Assembly (NCBI RefSeq): GCF_042666235.1
Contig: NZ_JBHTFQ010000008.1
Span: 62,001 to 126,000, forward strand
Reading direction: 5' to 3'
DNA from: Halodurantibacterium daqingensis
GTDB lineage: Bacteria > Pseudomonadota > Alphaproteobacteria > Rhodobacterales > Rhodobacteraceae
DNA length: 64,000 nucleotides
The position numbers and the translations under genes are program-made. Position 1 is the first letter of the stretch. Each line of letters starts with the position of its first letter. Shown one piece after another: positions 8,935 to 16,952 of the stretch. A model generated the notes under the pieces. The model was not told the origin of the DNA. It saw only the letters and a list, made by a program, of their open reading frames with translations, and did no database searches.

Positions 8935-9888
8935 TCAGTCGGCGACGATGCCACGCTCTTCGGCAAGCGCCTTCCACAGGTCCATCTCGTCATAGACCTG
9001 GGCGCGGAATTCCTCGGCGGTGTCATTGCCGGCCCTCACGAAATTGTCCGACAGGACCTTCTGGAACGACTCGGATTCCAGCGCGGTGCGCAGGTCGGCG
9101 TTGATCTTGTCCACCAGCGCCGAGTCCATGCCGCCGGGGCCGAACAGCCCGACCCAGCTGTTCACGTCGATACCTGCAACGCCGGCTTCGGCGCTTGCCT
9201 CGACATCGGGCAGCAGGTCATAACGTTCGGAACCAAGGATCACCAGCGCCTTGACCTGGCCATTGTTCACATAGGGCATCACCGACGCGGTGTTGCTGAT
9301 ATAGACATCCGCATGGCCGCCCATCAGGTTCACCTGCGCATCACCGCCACTGGAAAAGTGGACGATATCGGCATCAATTCCAGCCTGCTGGATCAGCAGT
9401 TCCTCGGTAAAATGGCTGGAGGTGCCGACGCCGGCAGTCGCGAAGAACATCGGACGCTCCTGCGCCTCGGAGATGAATTCGGCAAAGCTGTTGGCCTGAA
9501 CGGCGGCGCCCGCCACGGCCATGTAGGGGCTGGTTGCGACCATGCCGATCGGGGTGATATCTTCGCGCGCGTCGAAGGGCAGGTTGTCCTGCACGGCCGG
9601 GGCGGTGGCCACGGCAGGCGTGTTGACCATCAGCGTGTAGCCGTCGGGCGCCGATTGTGCCAGATGCGCGGTGCCGATCATCGACCCGGCGCCCGCGCGG
9701 TTTTCCGCAACAACGGGCTGGCCCCAGATCTGCGACAGTTCATGCGCCAGTTGCCGGCCGATCAGGTCGGTCGAGCCACCGCCGCTGTAGGGCACGATGA
9801 TGGTGACGGGTTTCGTCGGGAATTCCTGCGCCAGGGCGGCGCCGCTTGTGGCCCCCAGTGCGATCATGGCAAGTGTAAGCAGTCTCAT
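8935..9888 (-). CDS. tctC: Tripartite tricarboxylate transporter substrate-binding protein (TctC family)
   Basis: A 317-residue periplasmic binding protein. A signal peptide of about 20 residues (MRLLTLAMIALGATSGAALA) precedes the mature QEFPTKPVTIIVPYSGGG start that marks the Bug/TctC family. GGAGGAGTT precedes the ATG. It captures a carboxylate and passes it to the TctAB membrane complex encoded just upstream. The gene order here is TctB, TctA, TctC on the minus strand. Ligand unknown; di- and tricarboxylates are usual. A strong intrinsic terminator follows the gene. Confidence 0.92.
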   Translation of the reverse strand: MRLLTLAMIALGATSGAALAQEFPTKPVTIIVPYSGGGSTDLIGRQLAHELSQIWGQPVVAENRAGAGSMIGTAHLAQSAPDGYTLMVNTPAVATAPAVQDNLPFDAREDITPIGMVATSPYMAVAGAAVQANSFAEFISEAQERPMFFATAGVGTSSHFTEELLIQQAGIDADIVHFSSGGDAQVNLMGGHADVYISNTASVMPYVNNGQVKALVILGSERYDLLPDVEASAEAGVAGIDVNSWVGLFGPGGMDSALVDKINADLRTALESESFQKVLSDNFVRAGNDTAEEFRAQVYDEMDLWKALAEERGIVAD

Positions 9889-9980
9889 GTTAAACTCCTC
9901 CCAAGAGTTGATGAAAATTGTTCTGCGCCGCAGCATGGGCGGCGGGGCGCGGGCCGGCCGAAGGCCCGGCCTGCGAAGGC

Positions 9981-11501
9981 TCAGTCCTCCTGCTCGGTCA
10001 CGCGGCGGCGCATGCGCAGCGCAGCCTTGCGGCCCGACCAGATGCTCCAGAGCAGGACGAACGCAGTGATGACCAGAACCGTCCCCGCGATGGGCCGTTC
10101 GATTACCGCGGTGAAATCGCCCCGCGCCAGAACCATGGCGCGGCGAAAGTGCTGCTCGATCAGCGGGCCCAGTACGAACCCCAGCAGCAGAGGCGCCGCA
10201 GGCATGCCGAAGATCCGCATCGCATAGCCAAGCGCACCGAAGCCCATCACGACCATCACGTCGAAGGCGCTGTAATGCACCGAATAGGCACCGATGCAGA
10301 CAAACATCAGGATCGCCGGGTAAAGCAGGTGGTAAGGCACCGACAACAGCCGCACCCAAAGCCCGATCAGCGGCAGGTTCAGGATCACCAGCAGCAGGTT
10401 GCCGATCCAGAAACTCATCACCAGGCCCCAGAAAAGCGCCGGCTGCTGCGTCACCAGGTTCGGACCGGGATGAATGCCATGCACCATCAGCGCGCCGATC
10501 ATCAACGCCATGGTGGCGCTGCCAGGAATGCCCAGCGACAGCGTGGGGATGAAGGCCGTCTGGTCAGCCGCATTATTGGCGGCTTCCGGGGCAACCACCC
10601 CCTCGACCGCGCCCTTGCCGAACCGCTCCGGTTCATCCGAGATGCGTTTCTCCAGCCCGTAGGACACAAAGGCCGCAACCGTTGGGCCGGTGCCCGGCAG
10701 CGTTCCGAACATCGACCCGATGGTCGAGGCGCGCAGCATCGGCATCCAGGAGCGGCGGAAGTCATCGCGCTTGGGCATCAGGCTGCGCAGCGTCACCGAT
10801 TTCGGGTCCAGCCGGCGGGTTTCGGTGTTGCGGATCGATGTGATGATCTCGGCCACCCCGAACAGGCCCATGGCCAGCGCGCTGATGCTCAGCCCGTCCA
10901 GCACGCTCAGCGATCCGAAGGTGAAGCGGGCCGTGCCACTTTGCGGATCCATCCCCACGGTGGCCAGAAGCACACCGAGGACAACCATCGCCAATCCCTT
11001 GACCAGCGTCGCATCCGATATCGCCGAGGCCGCGACCAACCCCAGCAGCATCAGCGCGAAGTATTCGGCCGATCCGAACGACAACGCCCAGGACGCGACG
11101 ATCGGCGTGAACATGCTGAGCACGAGAATCCCGAAGACACCGCCGATGAACGAGGCCACCGCCGTCATTGCCAGCGCCACACCGGCCCGGCCCTGCTGGG
11201 CCATGGGATAGCCGTCAAGGCAGGTTACCGCGCTTGAAGTCGTGCCCGGAATGTTCAGCAGGATAGAGGCAGTCGAACCGCCATAGGCCGTTCCGTAATA
11301 TATCCCGGCAAGCATGATCAGCGCAGTCGTCGGTTCCAGATGGAAGGTCATCGGAAACAGCATCGAGATGGCAGCCAGGGCGCCGAGCCCCGGCAGCACC
11401 CCAACCAGCGTGCCTATGAAAACGCCAAAGAAGCAATACGCCAGGTTGACAGGTGTCAACGCCGTCTCAAGCCCGAGGGCGAGATTTGAAAGGATATCCA
11501 T
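9981..11501 (-). CDS. tctA: Tripartite tricarboxylate transporter large permease (TctA)
   Basis: A 506-residue, multi-spanning permease. It has both conserved TctA blocks: GVLPGLGALAAISMLFPMTF with GIYYGTAYGGSTASILLNIPG in the N-terminal half, and APEAANNAADQTAFIPTLSLGIPGS in the C-terminal half. The ATG at 11501 shares one base with the tctB stop (TGATG), so the two subunits are translationally coupled. It forms the transport channel with TctB and is driven by an ion gradient. The 92-bp gap to tctC contains a GC-rich inverted repeat around 9950-9968. Confidence 0.93.
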   Translation of the reverse strand: MDILSNLALGLETALTPVNLAYCFFGVFIGTLVGVLPGLGALAAISMLFPMTFHLEPTTALIMLAGIYYGTAYGGSTASILLNIPGTTSSAVTCLDGYPMAQQGRAGVALAMTAVASFIGGVFGILVLSMFTPIVASWALSFGSAEYFALMLLGLVAASAISDATLVKGLAMVVLGVLLATVGMDPQSGTARFTFGSLSVLDGLSISALAMGLFGVAEIITSIRNTETRRLDPKSVTLRSLMPKRDDFRRSWMPMLRASTIGSMFGTLPGTGPTVAAFVSYGLEKRISDEPERFGKGAVEGVVAPEAANNAADQTAFIPTLSLGIPGSATMALMIGALMVHGIHPGPNLVTQQPALFWGLVMSFWIGNLLLVILNLPLIGLWVRLLSVPYHLLYPAILMFVCIGAYSVHYSAFDVMVVMGFGALGYAMRIFGMPAAPLLLGFVLGPLIEQHFRRAMVLARGDFTAVIERPIAGTVLVITAFVLLWSIWSGRKAALRMRRRVTEQED

Positions 11502-11950
11502 CAGAATGGCCAGTTGAAAAGAGCAATGGGAAGCTGCAGCGCAACCACGAAGATCAGCCAGGCGGCAAGGCTCAGCACCACGCCCAGCAGCAGGCTGAAC
11601 ACCGGGCGGAAGGCAAGTTCTGCCACCGTCGCGATCACTGTGCAGGCAAAGACCGCCGGCATCAGCCCCAGCGGGCGGATCAGCAGCGCGAAGGCGAGAA
11701 TGGCGCTCAGGATCACCAGAGGCACAAAGACACGGATTTCCGCCCGTGATGGTGTGCGAAAAAAGGCACCGACAAGGATGATGATCCCGAACAGCGACAG
11801 GAGCACGCCCAGCACCGTCGGAACCATGCCTGGACCCATGCGCGTGATGGTCCCGATCGGATAGTTCGATCCGGCATGCGCCGCAAAACCCGCCCCCAGA
11901 AGCGTCAGAAACAGCCCGCCCGCAAATTCTCGATGATCCATACTGGTCAT
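11501..11950 (-). CDS. tctB: Tripartite tricarboxylate transporter small permease (TctB)
   Basis: A 149-residue protein with four hydrophobic segments of the TctB family (EFAGGLFLTLLGAGFAAHAG at the N-terminus, ending LFNWPF). ATG 11950 has AAGGGGGG upstream. The start 56 codons further up gives Cys/Arg-rich text with no membrane character, so I reject it. First gene of the Ttt operon. Its promoter should lie in the 178-bp gap to the divergent thioesterase gene at 12129. Confidence 0.9.
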   Translation of the reverse strand: MTSMDHREFAGGLFLTLLGAGFAAHAGSNYPIGTITRMGPGMVPTVLGVLLSLFGIIILVGAFFRTPSRAEIRVFVPLVILSAILAFALLIRPLGLMPAVFACTVIATVAELAFRPVFSLLLGVVLSLAAWLIFVVALQLPIALFNWPF

Positions 11951-12128
11951 GGCATTTCCCCCCTTCTGTCCCGAAGCCCTCCTCTGGCTCGTTGGATATT
12001 CGGAACAAGCGACCTGCCACGCAACATGCAAGAGTGCATGACAGCATAACCTGAAGTCAGTCTTACCGGCCCGACGTCCCAGCTTTACCCCATTGCCAGC
12101 AGTGGCGGTGGTGTGCATCCCTTAGCCC

Positions 12129-12584
12129 ATGGACAAGACCGCAGACAGAGCAGAACTGCGCTTGCGCGAAGAGGGCTGGCGCCACGATCCTGCAGACGGC
12201 TTTATCGCGCATGTCGGGGGCCTCTGGCGCCGCGGTGCCTCGTTCGGGCTTCTGGCCACGCCGCATCTGGTCAACCGTAACGGCTATGTTCACGGCGGTA
12301 TGTTGATGACCTTTGTCGATCGGGCCTTTGGCGAAACCTCGCGCGTTGCTGCCGGGGCGGCGCGCGGGGCCACCGTCAGCCTGACCCACCAGTTCATGGC
12401 GCCGATGCGCATCGGCAGCTTTGCCGAGCTGGACCCGAAGGTCGTGCGCCTGACCGGGCGGATGGCTTTCCTTGAGGGGACAGTGATTTGCGAGGGGGTG
12501 CCGGTTGTCTCGGCCCAGGGCGTCTGGCGGCTGACCCACAGCACCGACACGCCTCCGCCCACCGGCCGGGCGACCCGCGGATGA
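12129..12584 (+). CDS. PaaI-type hotdog-fold thioesterase
   Basis: A 151-residue hotdog protein with the HGGM motif in NGYVHGGMLMTFVDRAFGE (about residues 52-70), typical of acyl-CoA thioesterases of the PaaI/4HBT group. It would hydrolyse an acyl-CoA, releasing CoA when an intermediate accumulates. It is divergent from the Ttt operon, with which it may share regulation. The preceding acyl-CoA genes make an acyl-CoA substrate reasonable. Which one is unknown. Confidence 0.82.
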   Translation: MDKTADRAELRLREEGWRHDPADGFIAHVGGLWRRGASFGLLATPHLVNRNGYVHGGMLMTFVDRAFGETSRVAAGAARGATVSLTHQFMAPMRIGSFAELDPKVVRLTGRMAFLEGTVICEGVPVVSAQGVWRLTHSTDTPPPTGRATRG

Positions 12585-12879
12585 ACGCGGGCGACCACAC
12601 CGGAACCGTGGCAGGGATTGGCTGACGGGCTGCAAAGCACTGCCGCGGCGCGGTTTCGCTGAACTGCCTGATGCCGACCGCGAGACATTTCTTGGGCCTG
12701 GCAAGAGAGCGCGCAAACCGGTCTCACCGGCGCGAACCCAGGGGCGCTGCGCTGCATCCAGCACTCTGGCCACTCAAGGGACAGACTGCCTTCGGTTCCG
12801 ATCCTGAAGACTCGGGGTGCGCGGCGATGAAACGTCCCTTCCTGCTCCCTGCCGCATACTGCGCCAGTGCGCAGCCCCC
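12585..12879. other. Intergenic, no supported gene
   Basis: A gap of 295 bp between convergent genes. No open frame with a start signal or family match is seen. It is the right-hand boundary of the thioesterase gene and the end of the pyrimidine-acid operon. Confidence 0.5.
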
Positions 12880-13203
12880 TCAGGCGCCGCGCAGCCGCGC
12901 GGCGTCCTGGGCCATGCGCGTCAGCACCGCCAGAACGGCCGCCGCATCGCCGCCCTCATAGGCCGCGTCGAGCGCGGCTGCATCGGCGCTGATGCGCTTG
13001 AACATCGCGTCGAGCTCATGCGCAGGGACCGGCATCCGTTCGGTGAAATCCACGAAATCCTCGGCCTCTTTGGCCAGCATGAAATAGGCCGCGGCCTCGG
13101 GCGCGGTGCGGGCCTTGTCATAGGCGGCCTCGGCCAGCGCGCGATAGCCGTGGATGCCGCGCCCCCGGTCAAGCAGCGTCTGGATCAGAGAGGTGAACAT
13201 CAT
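12880..13203 (-). CDS. Small helical protein of unknown function, coupled to pyrE
   Basis: A 107-residue Ala-rich, probably all-helical, acidic protein that I do not recognise. It has no signal peptide and no metal motif. Two consecutive ATG codons (13203 and 13200) overlap the pyrE stop, so it is translated with pyrE and is the last gene of the operon. Recognisable segments are YRALAEAAYDKARTAPEAAAYF and FVDFTERMPVPAHELDAMF. Position suggests an accessory role in the same pathway. It has no resemblance I can see to dihydroorotase, the step missing from the cluster. Confidence 0.7.
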   Translation of the reverse strand: MMFTSLIQTLLDRGRGIHGYRALAEAAYDKARTAPEAAAYFMLAKEAEDFVDFTERMPVPAHELDAMFKRISADAAALDAAYEGGDAAAVLAVLTRMAQDAARLRGA

Positions 13204-13910
13204 ACGGTCCTTTCCTGGAAAAACAGCCGGGATGCCCCGCCATTGCGGGCCGACCAGTCAAGCGGGTTGTCAAGAAACGACCGGATCTCGGCCAGTTCCG
13301 CGGGTCCGAACGGCCCGCCTTCATCGGCGACGGCCAGAATATCCTGCCAGTTCGCCAGCGCATGAAGCGCCAGCCCCTCGCCCGCCAGAAGATCGCGCGT
13401 CTCGGGGAAGATATCGTAGTAGAAGAGGACGAGACAGTCCGACACCTTTGCCCCGGCCCGCCGCAGCGCCTTGCAGAACCGCAGCTTGGACCCGCCATCG
13501 GTCGTCAGATCCTCGATCAGCGTCACGCGCTGACCGGGCGCGATCACCCCTTCGACCTGGGCGTTGGGGCCATAGCCCTTGGGCCGCTTGCGCACGTAAT
13601 GCATCGGCAGGCCGGTGTTGGCGGCAAGAAAGGCCGCAAAGGGAATGCCCGCCGTTTCGCCGCCCGCCACGGCCTCGGTCGCTGGGATGTCGCCCTGCAG
13701 GATCTCGGTCGCGCTGGCCATCAGCCGGGCCCGGATATCCGGAAAGGAGATGATGCGCCGGCAATCGATATAGACCGGGCTGACCAGGCCGGAGCTGAAC
13801 ATGAAGGGGCGTTCCGTCGACAGGCGGATCGCGTCGATCTGCAACAGCGCCTGCGCGGTTTCCCGCGCGATTTCGGCGCGTCGTTCCGCGGTCAGCATCG
13901 ATGCGCTCAT
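13200..13910 (-). CDS. pyrE: Orotate phosphoribosyltransferase
   Basis: A 236-residue PyrE that joins orotate and PRPP to give orotidine 5'-phosphate. It shows the FSSGLVSPVYIDCRR substrate region (about residues 38-52), the KRPKGYG loop (about 108-114) and the PRPP-binding motif VTLIEDLTTDGGSK (about 128-141). Its ATG overlaps the stop of the hydrolase gene by 4 nt. PyrE is normally a solitary housekeeping gene. Here it is embedded with orotate-reducing enzymes and a TRAP transporter, which suggests a second, salvage copy that captures imported orotate. Confidence 0.93.
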   Translation of the reverse strand: MSASMLTAERRAEIARETAQALLQIDAIRLSTERPFMFSSGLVSPVYIDCRRIISFPDIRARLMASATEILQGDIPATEAVAGGETAGIPFAAFLAANTGLPMHYVRKRPKGYGPNAQVEGVIAPGQRVTLIEDLTTDGGSKLRFCKALRRAGAKVSDCLVLFYYDIFPETRDLLAGEGLALHALANWQDILAVADEGGPFGPAELAEIRSFLDNPLDWSARNGGASRLFFQERTV

Positions 13911-15169
13911 GCCCCTGCCTCTTCCAGATAGGCAGAGATGATCCGGATGCCCGCCATCAGATCCTCGATCTCCATCGCCTCGCGCGGGTTGTGCGACCCG
14001 TTCCTGTTGCGCACGAATACCATGGCCGAGGGGATGCCCGCCTGCGCAAAGACCGCCGCATCATGCCCCGCGCCCGATGCCATTGAAAAGGGTTCCTGCC
14101 CGGTGCGCGCCATCGCCTGCATCAGGTCGCGCACCATCCCCGCATCCATCAGCGCGGGCGCGGCCGGGATCTCGGGGCCGGTCTCGAACCGCACGCCACG
14201 CACCCGTTCGATATCGCGCATCTCATCCCCCAGATAATCCCGCATATGTGTCAGGATCTCGGCGTTCTGCGACCGGATGTCGAGGCTGAAACTGACACTG
14301 TCCGCGATCCGGGTGATGGCATGGCGCGCGGGATCGGTCGCGACCATGCCCGAAGTCAGGACCAGATCGCCCCCCGTCTGAAGGATATGCAGCCAGCTGT
14401 CATCGAGCCGCGTCAGCAGGTCGGCCATGGCCAGAACCGGGTCGTGGCGATAGGCACGCGGCACCGCCCCCGAATGTCCCCCCTGCCCCGTGCAGGTCAC
14501 GCTGCGGAAGCGGATGTTTCCCCGGATACCCGTGACGATGGCCGCCGGGATGTCGCGTTCGACCAGAACCGGGCCTTGTTCGATATGCAGCTCGATATAG
14601 CCCGCGATCCGGTCGAGCGCGGTCTGGGGCTGCCCGGCCAGGATCCGGCCCGTGTCGATGCCAAGCGCGGCCATGTGTTCGGCCAGCGTGCGGCCATCGC
14701 CCTTGTGGCGCGAGCCGAGTTCCTGCGCGGTCATCTGCCCGGTCAGCGCCCGCGACCCCAGATAGCAGGACCCGAACCACGCGCTTTCCTCACCCCGCAT
14801 CGCAAGACACCGGACCGGCATCCGCAGGCCCCGCCCGCGCGCCCGGATCAGCACCAGAAGGCCCGCGACGATCCCGGCCAACCCGTCGAAATTACCGCCC
14901 TCGGGCACGCTGTCGATATGCGACCCGATCACCAGATAGCGGCCCGCGTCACGATGTTCGGGCAGGGTGAACCAGCGGTTGCCGCCCGGATCCTCCTCCA
15001 CGATCAGGCCGTGATCGCGGGCGATCTGCGACAGACAGTCCAGCGCGCGGGTCTCGATCCCGGAATAGGCCGGCCGGCTGACGCCGGCCCCGTCGGGCGA
15101 GAGCGCGCGCACCGCGTCAAAGATCTGCTGCGCAAGCAGCGCGCCGATATCCGTGCCCGGCCGGTTCAT
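13907..15169 (-). CDS. Zn-dependent amidohydrolase, hydantoinase/carbamoylase family (possible ureidosuccinase)
   Basis: A 420-residue M20-type amidase of the N-carbamoyl-L-amino-acid hydrolase/allantoate amidohydrolase family. Metal ligands are visible: His84 and Asp95 in GSHIDSVPEGGNFDG, Glu127/Glu128 in RGEES, His195 in ELHIEQGP and the late NGSHNP His. The family hydrolyses carbamoyl groups from amino acids, releasing CO2 and ammonia. It sits between pyrD and pyrE with 4-nt overlaps on both sides. The natural substrate is therefore inferred to be N-carbamoyl-L-aspartate, giving L-aspartate. Allantoate or beta-ureidopropionate are alternatives, but the genes for those pathways are absent here. 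Confidence 0.85.
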   Translation of the reverse strand: MNRPGTDIGALLAQQIFDAVRALSPDGAGVSRPAYSGIETRALDCLSQIARDHGLIVEEDPGGNRWFTLPEHRDAGRYLVIGSHIDSVPEGGNFDGLAGIVAGLLVLIRARGRGLRMPVRCLAMRGEESAWFGSCYLGSRALTGQMTAQELGSRHKGDGRTLAEHMAALGIDTGRILAGQPQTALDRIAGYIELHIEQGPVLVERDIPAAIVTGIRGNIRFRSVTCTGQGGHSGAVPRAYRHDPVLAMADLLTRLDDSWLHILQTGGDLVLTSGMVATDPARHAITRIADSVSFSLDIRSQNAEILTHMRDYLGDEMRDIERVRGVRFETGPEIPAAPALMDAGMVRDLMQAMARTGQEPFSMASGAGHDAAVFAQAGIPSAMVFVRNRNGSHNPREAMEIEDLMAGIRIISAYLEEAGA

Positions 15170-16116
15170 GATGCAAGCGGGGGCATGGCGACGGGCAGAG
15201 GCGAGTTGACGGCGGGCAGGCTGACCGTTCCGCAGATCTCGGCGACCGAGGCGATGCCACGCGCCGCCAGCCAGTCGTCCAGCCCATCCAGCAGGCGCAG
15301 CATCGTGGTGGGCGACTGAAAGGTGGCGGTGCCCACCTGAACCGCCGTCGCCCCGGCGATCAGGAATTCCAGCACATCGTTCAGCGTGCTGATCCCGCCG
15401 CAGCCGATCACGGGCAGGCGGGTGTTGGTCGCGGCCTGATAGGTCATGCGCAGCGCGACCGGCTTGATCGCGGGGCCCGAGATTCCGCCCATCACATTGC
15501 CCAGCCGGGGTTGCCGCGTCTCGACATCGATCGCCATGCCCAGAAGCGTGTTCGCCATCACGAGCGCATCTGCCCCGGCCGCCTCGGCGGCCTGCGCGAC
15601 CTCGACCGGCTCACCCGTATTGGGCGAAAGCTTGACCCAAAGCGGCAGGTCCGTCGCGCGGCGCAGATGCGCGACCACCTGCCCGGTGCTGTCGGCCCGC
15701 ACCGCAAAGGCGCGGCCATCCGCCTCGATATTCGGGCAAGAGATATTCGCCTCGATCGCCGCGACCCCCGGGACGGACACCGCCGCCGCCAGCCGCGCGA
15801 AATCGTCATGGCTGTGGGCCGAGATGGACACGACCAGCGGCACGTCATAGCGGCGCCAGAACGGCAGGGTCCGGGTCAGGAAATGGTCGAGCCCCTTCGA
15901 CGGGATGCCGATCGCGTTCATCATCCCCGCGCTGAGGTCGCAGACGCGGGGCGTGGGGTTGCCCATGCGCGGCTCGGCCGTGAAGGTCTTGAGCACATGC
16001 GCCCCCAGAACCCCCAGATCGAACACATCGGCCAGATCCTCGGTAAAGGTGCCCGAGGCGGGCATGATCGGGTTGGCCAGCGTCATGGCGCCGATGCGGG
16101 TGGTCAGGCGGGTCAT
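15166..16116 (-). CDS. pyrD: Dihydroorotate dehydrogenase, class 1B catalytic subunit
   Basis: A 316-residue FMN enzyme with the class 1 signatures IMPASGTF (about residues 18-25), RMGNPTPRV, the catalytic Cys in NISCPN (about residue 131), KLSPN, and the C-terminal GGISTLNDVLEFLIAGATAVQVGTA FMN-phosphate site. The Cys base and the paired PyrK gene mark class 1B, an NAD-linked heterodimer. Proteobacteria normally use the quinone-linked class 2 enzyme for de novo synthesis, so this copy is accessory. NAD coupling also lets it run as an orotate reductase. ATG 16116 overlaps the pyrK stop; longer upstream frames are Pro/Arg-rich and rejected. Confidence 0.9.
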   Translation of the reverse strand: MTRLTTRIGAMTLANPIMPASGTFTEDLADVFDLGVLGAHVLKTFTAEPRMGNPTPRVCDLSAGMMNAIGIPSKGLDHFLTRTLPFWRRYDVPLVVSISAHSHDDFARLAAAVSVPGVAAIEANISCPNIEADGRAFAVRADSTGQVVAHLRRATDLPLWVKLSPNTGEPVEVAQAAEAAGADALVMANTLLGMAIDVETRQPRLGNVMGGISGPAIKPVALRMTYQAATNTRLPVIGCGGISTLNDVLEFLIAGATAVQVGTATFQSPTTMLRLLDGLDDWLAARGIASVAEICGTVSLPAVNSPLPVAMPPLAS

Positions 16117-16943
16117 GCGATCAGCTCCGACAGGGGAAAGACCGGGCCTTCGCGGCAGACCCGGCGATGGACAGTGCCCGCCCCTTCGCGGAACGGGCGC
16201 ACGCAGGCCTGGCACATGCCAAGGCCACAGGCCATCTGCTGTTCCACCGCGATCTCGCCCGGGATGCCGTGTTTCGCGCCCAGATCCTGCAGCATCCGCG
16301 CCAGCCGGTAGGACCCGCAGGTGTAGAACGCATCGACCGCGCTGCTTTCGATCCGCGCCTCGATCAGGGAACGCACGGCCTCGGGGTGCGAACTGCCGTC
16401 GGTATCGGTGACGACGATCACCTCGGCGCCATAGCTGCGGAAAAGATCCACGGACATCGCAAGTTCCGGCGCGCGCGCGGAACAGATCGCCGTCAGCCGG
16501 CGCCCCAACCCATGCGCCGTCCGTGCCAGCGGCGCCAGCGTCGCAAGGCCCACGCCCCGCGCGACCAGCATCAGGTCCTGCCAGTCGTCGGGCATGGAAA
16601 ACCCCTGCCCCAGCGGCCCCAGCACATTCAGCCCGTCGCCAGGCCGCAGGCTGGCCAGACCGCGCGTCCCTGCCCCCGTCACCTTGTAAAGAAAGCGCAG
16701 CTGCCCGGCCGCCGCATCATAGTCATAGATGCTCATGGGGCGGCGCAGGAACGGCTGGTCGGCCTCGGTCACCGGACACAGAAGCTGAAAGAACTGGCCC
16801 GGCCGGCAATCCAGAACCTGCGCCGGGGCATCGAGCACCAGAAGGCGGTAATCGCCGTTCAGGGCGGTGTTTTCGCGCACCACGCCCGTCGCCTCGGCAC
16901 AGCGCGGCACAAAAGGTTCGGGTCGGTCAAGACAGACGGTCAT
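16113..16943 (-). CDS. pyrK: Dihydroorotate dehydrogenase electron-transfer subunit
   Basis: A 276-residue FAD and [2Fe-2S] protein of the PyrK family. The FAD motif RRPMSIYD (about residues 67-74) precedes a ferredoxin-reductase NAD domain. The C-terminal cysteine cluster is CGLGMCQAC with a fourth Cys in RRVCREGP. It shuttles electrons between NAD(H) and the FMN of the PyrD partner. GAGGGAACGCG precedes the ATG, and the stop overlaps pyrD by 4 nt. The NAD loop has the less common ARGVGLATLAPLA sequence instead of GGGxG. Confidence 0.9.
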   Translation of the reverse strand: MTVCLDRPEPFVPRCAEATGVVRENTALNGDYRLLVLDAPAQVLDCRPGQFFQLLCPVTEADQPFLRRPMSIYDYDAAAGQLRFLYKVTGAGTRGLASLRPGDGLNVLGPLGQGFSMPDDWQDLMLVARGVGLATLAPLARTAHGLGRRLTAICSARAPELAMSVDLFRSYGAEVIVVTDTDGSSHPEAVRSLIEARIESSAVDAFYTCGSYRLARMLQDLGAKHGIPGEIAVEQQMACGLGMCQACVRPFREGAGTVHRRVCREGPVFPLSELIA

Positions 16944-16952
16944 CGCGTTCCC

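Noticed and set aside
13200..16943. pyrE, pyrD and pyrK as ordinary de novo pyrimidine genes
   Set aside because: Possible, but the carbamoyl hydrolase between them, the TRAP importer in the same operon and the class 1B type of PyrD argue for an accessory pathway.
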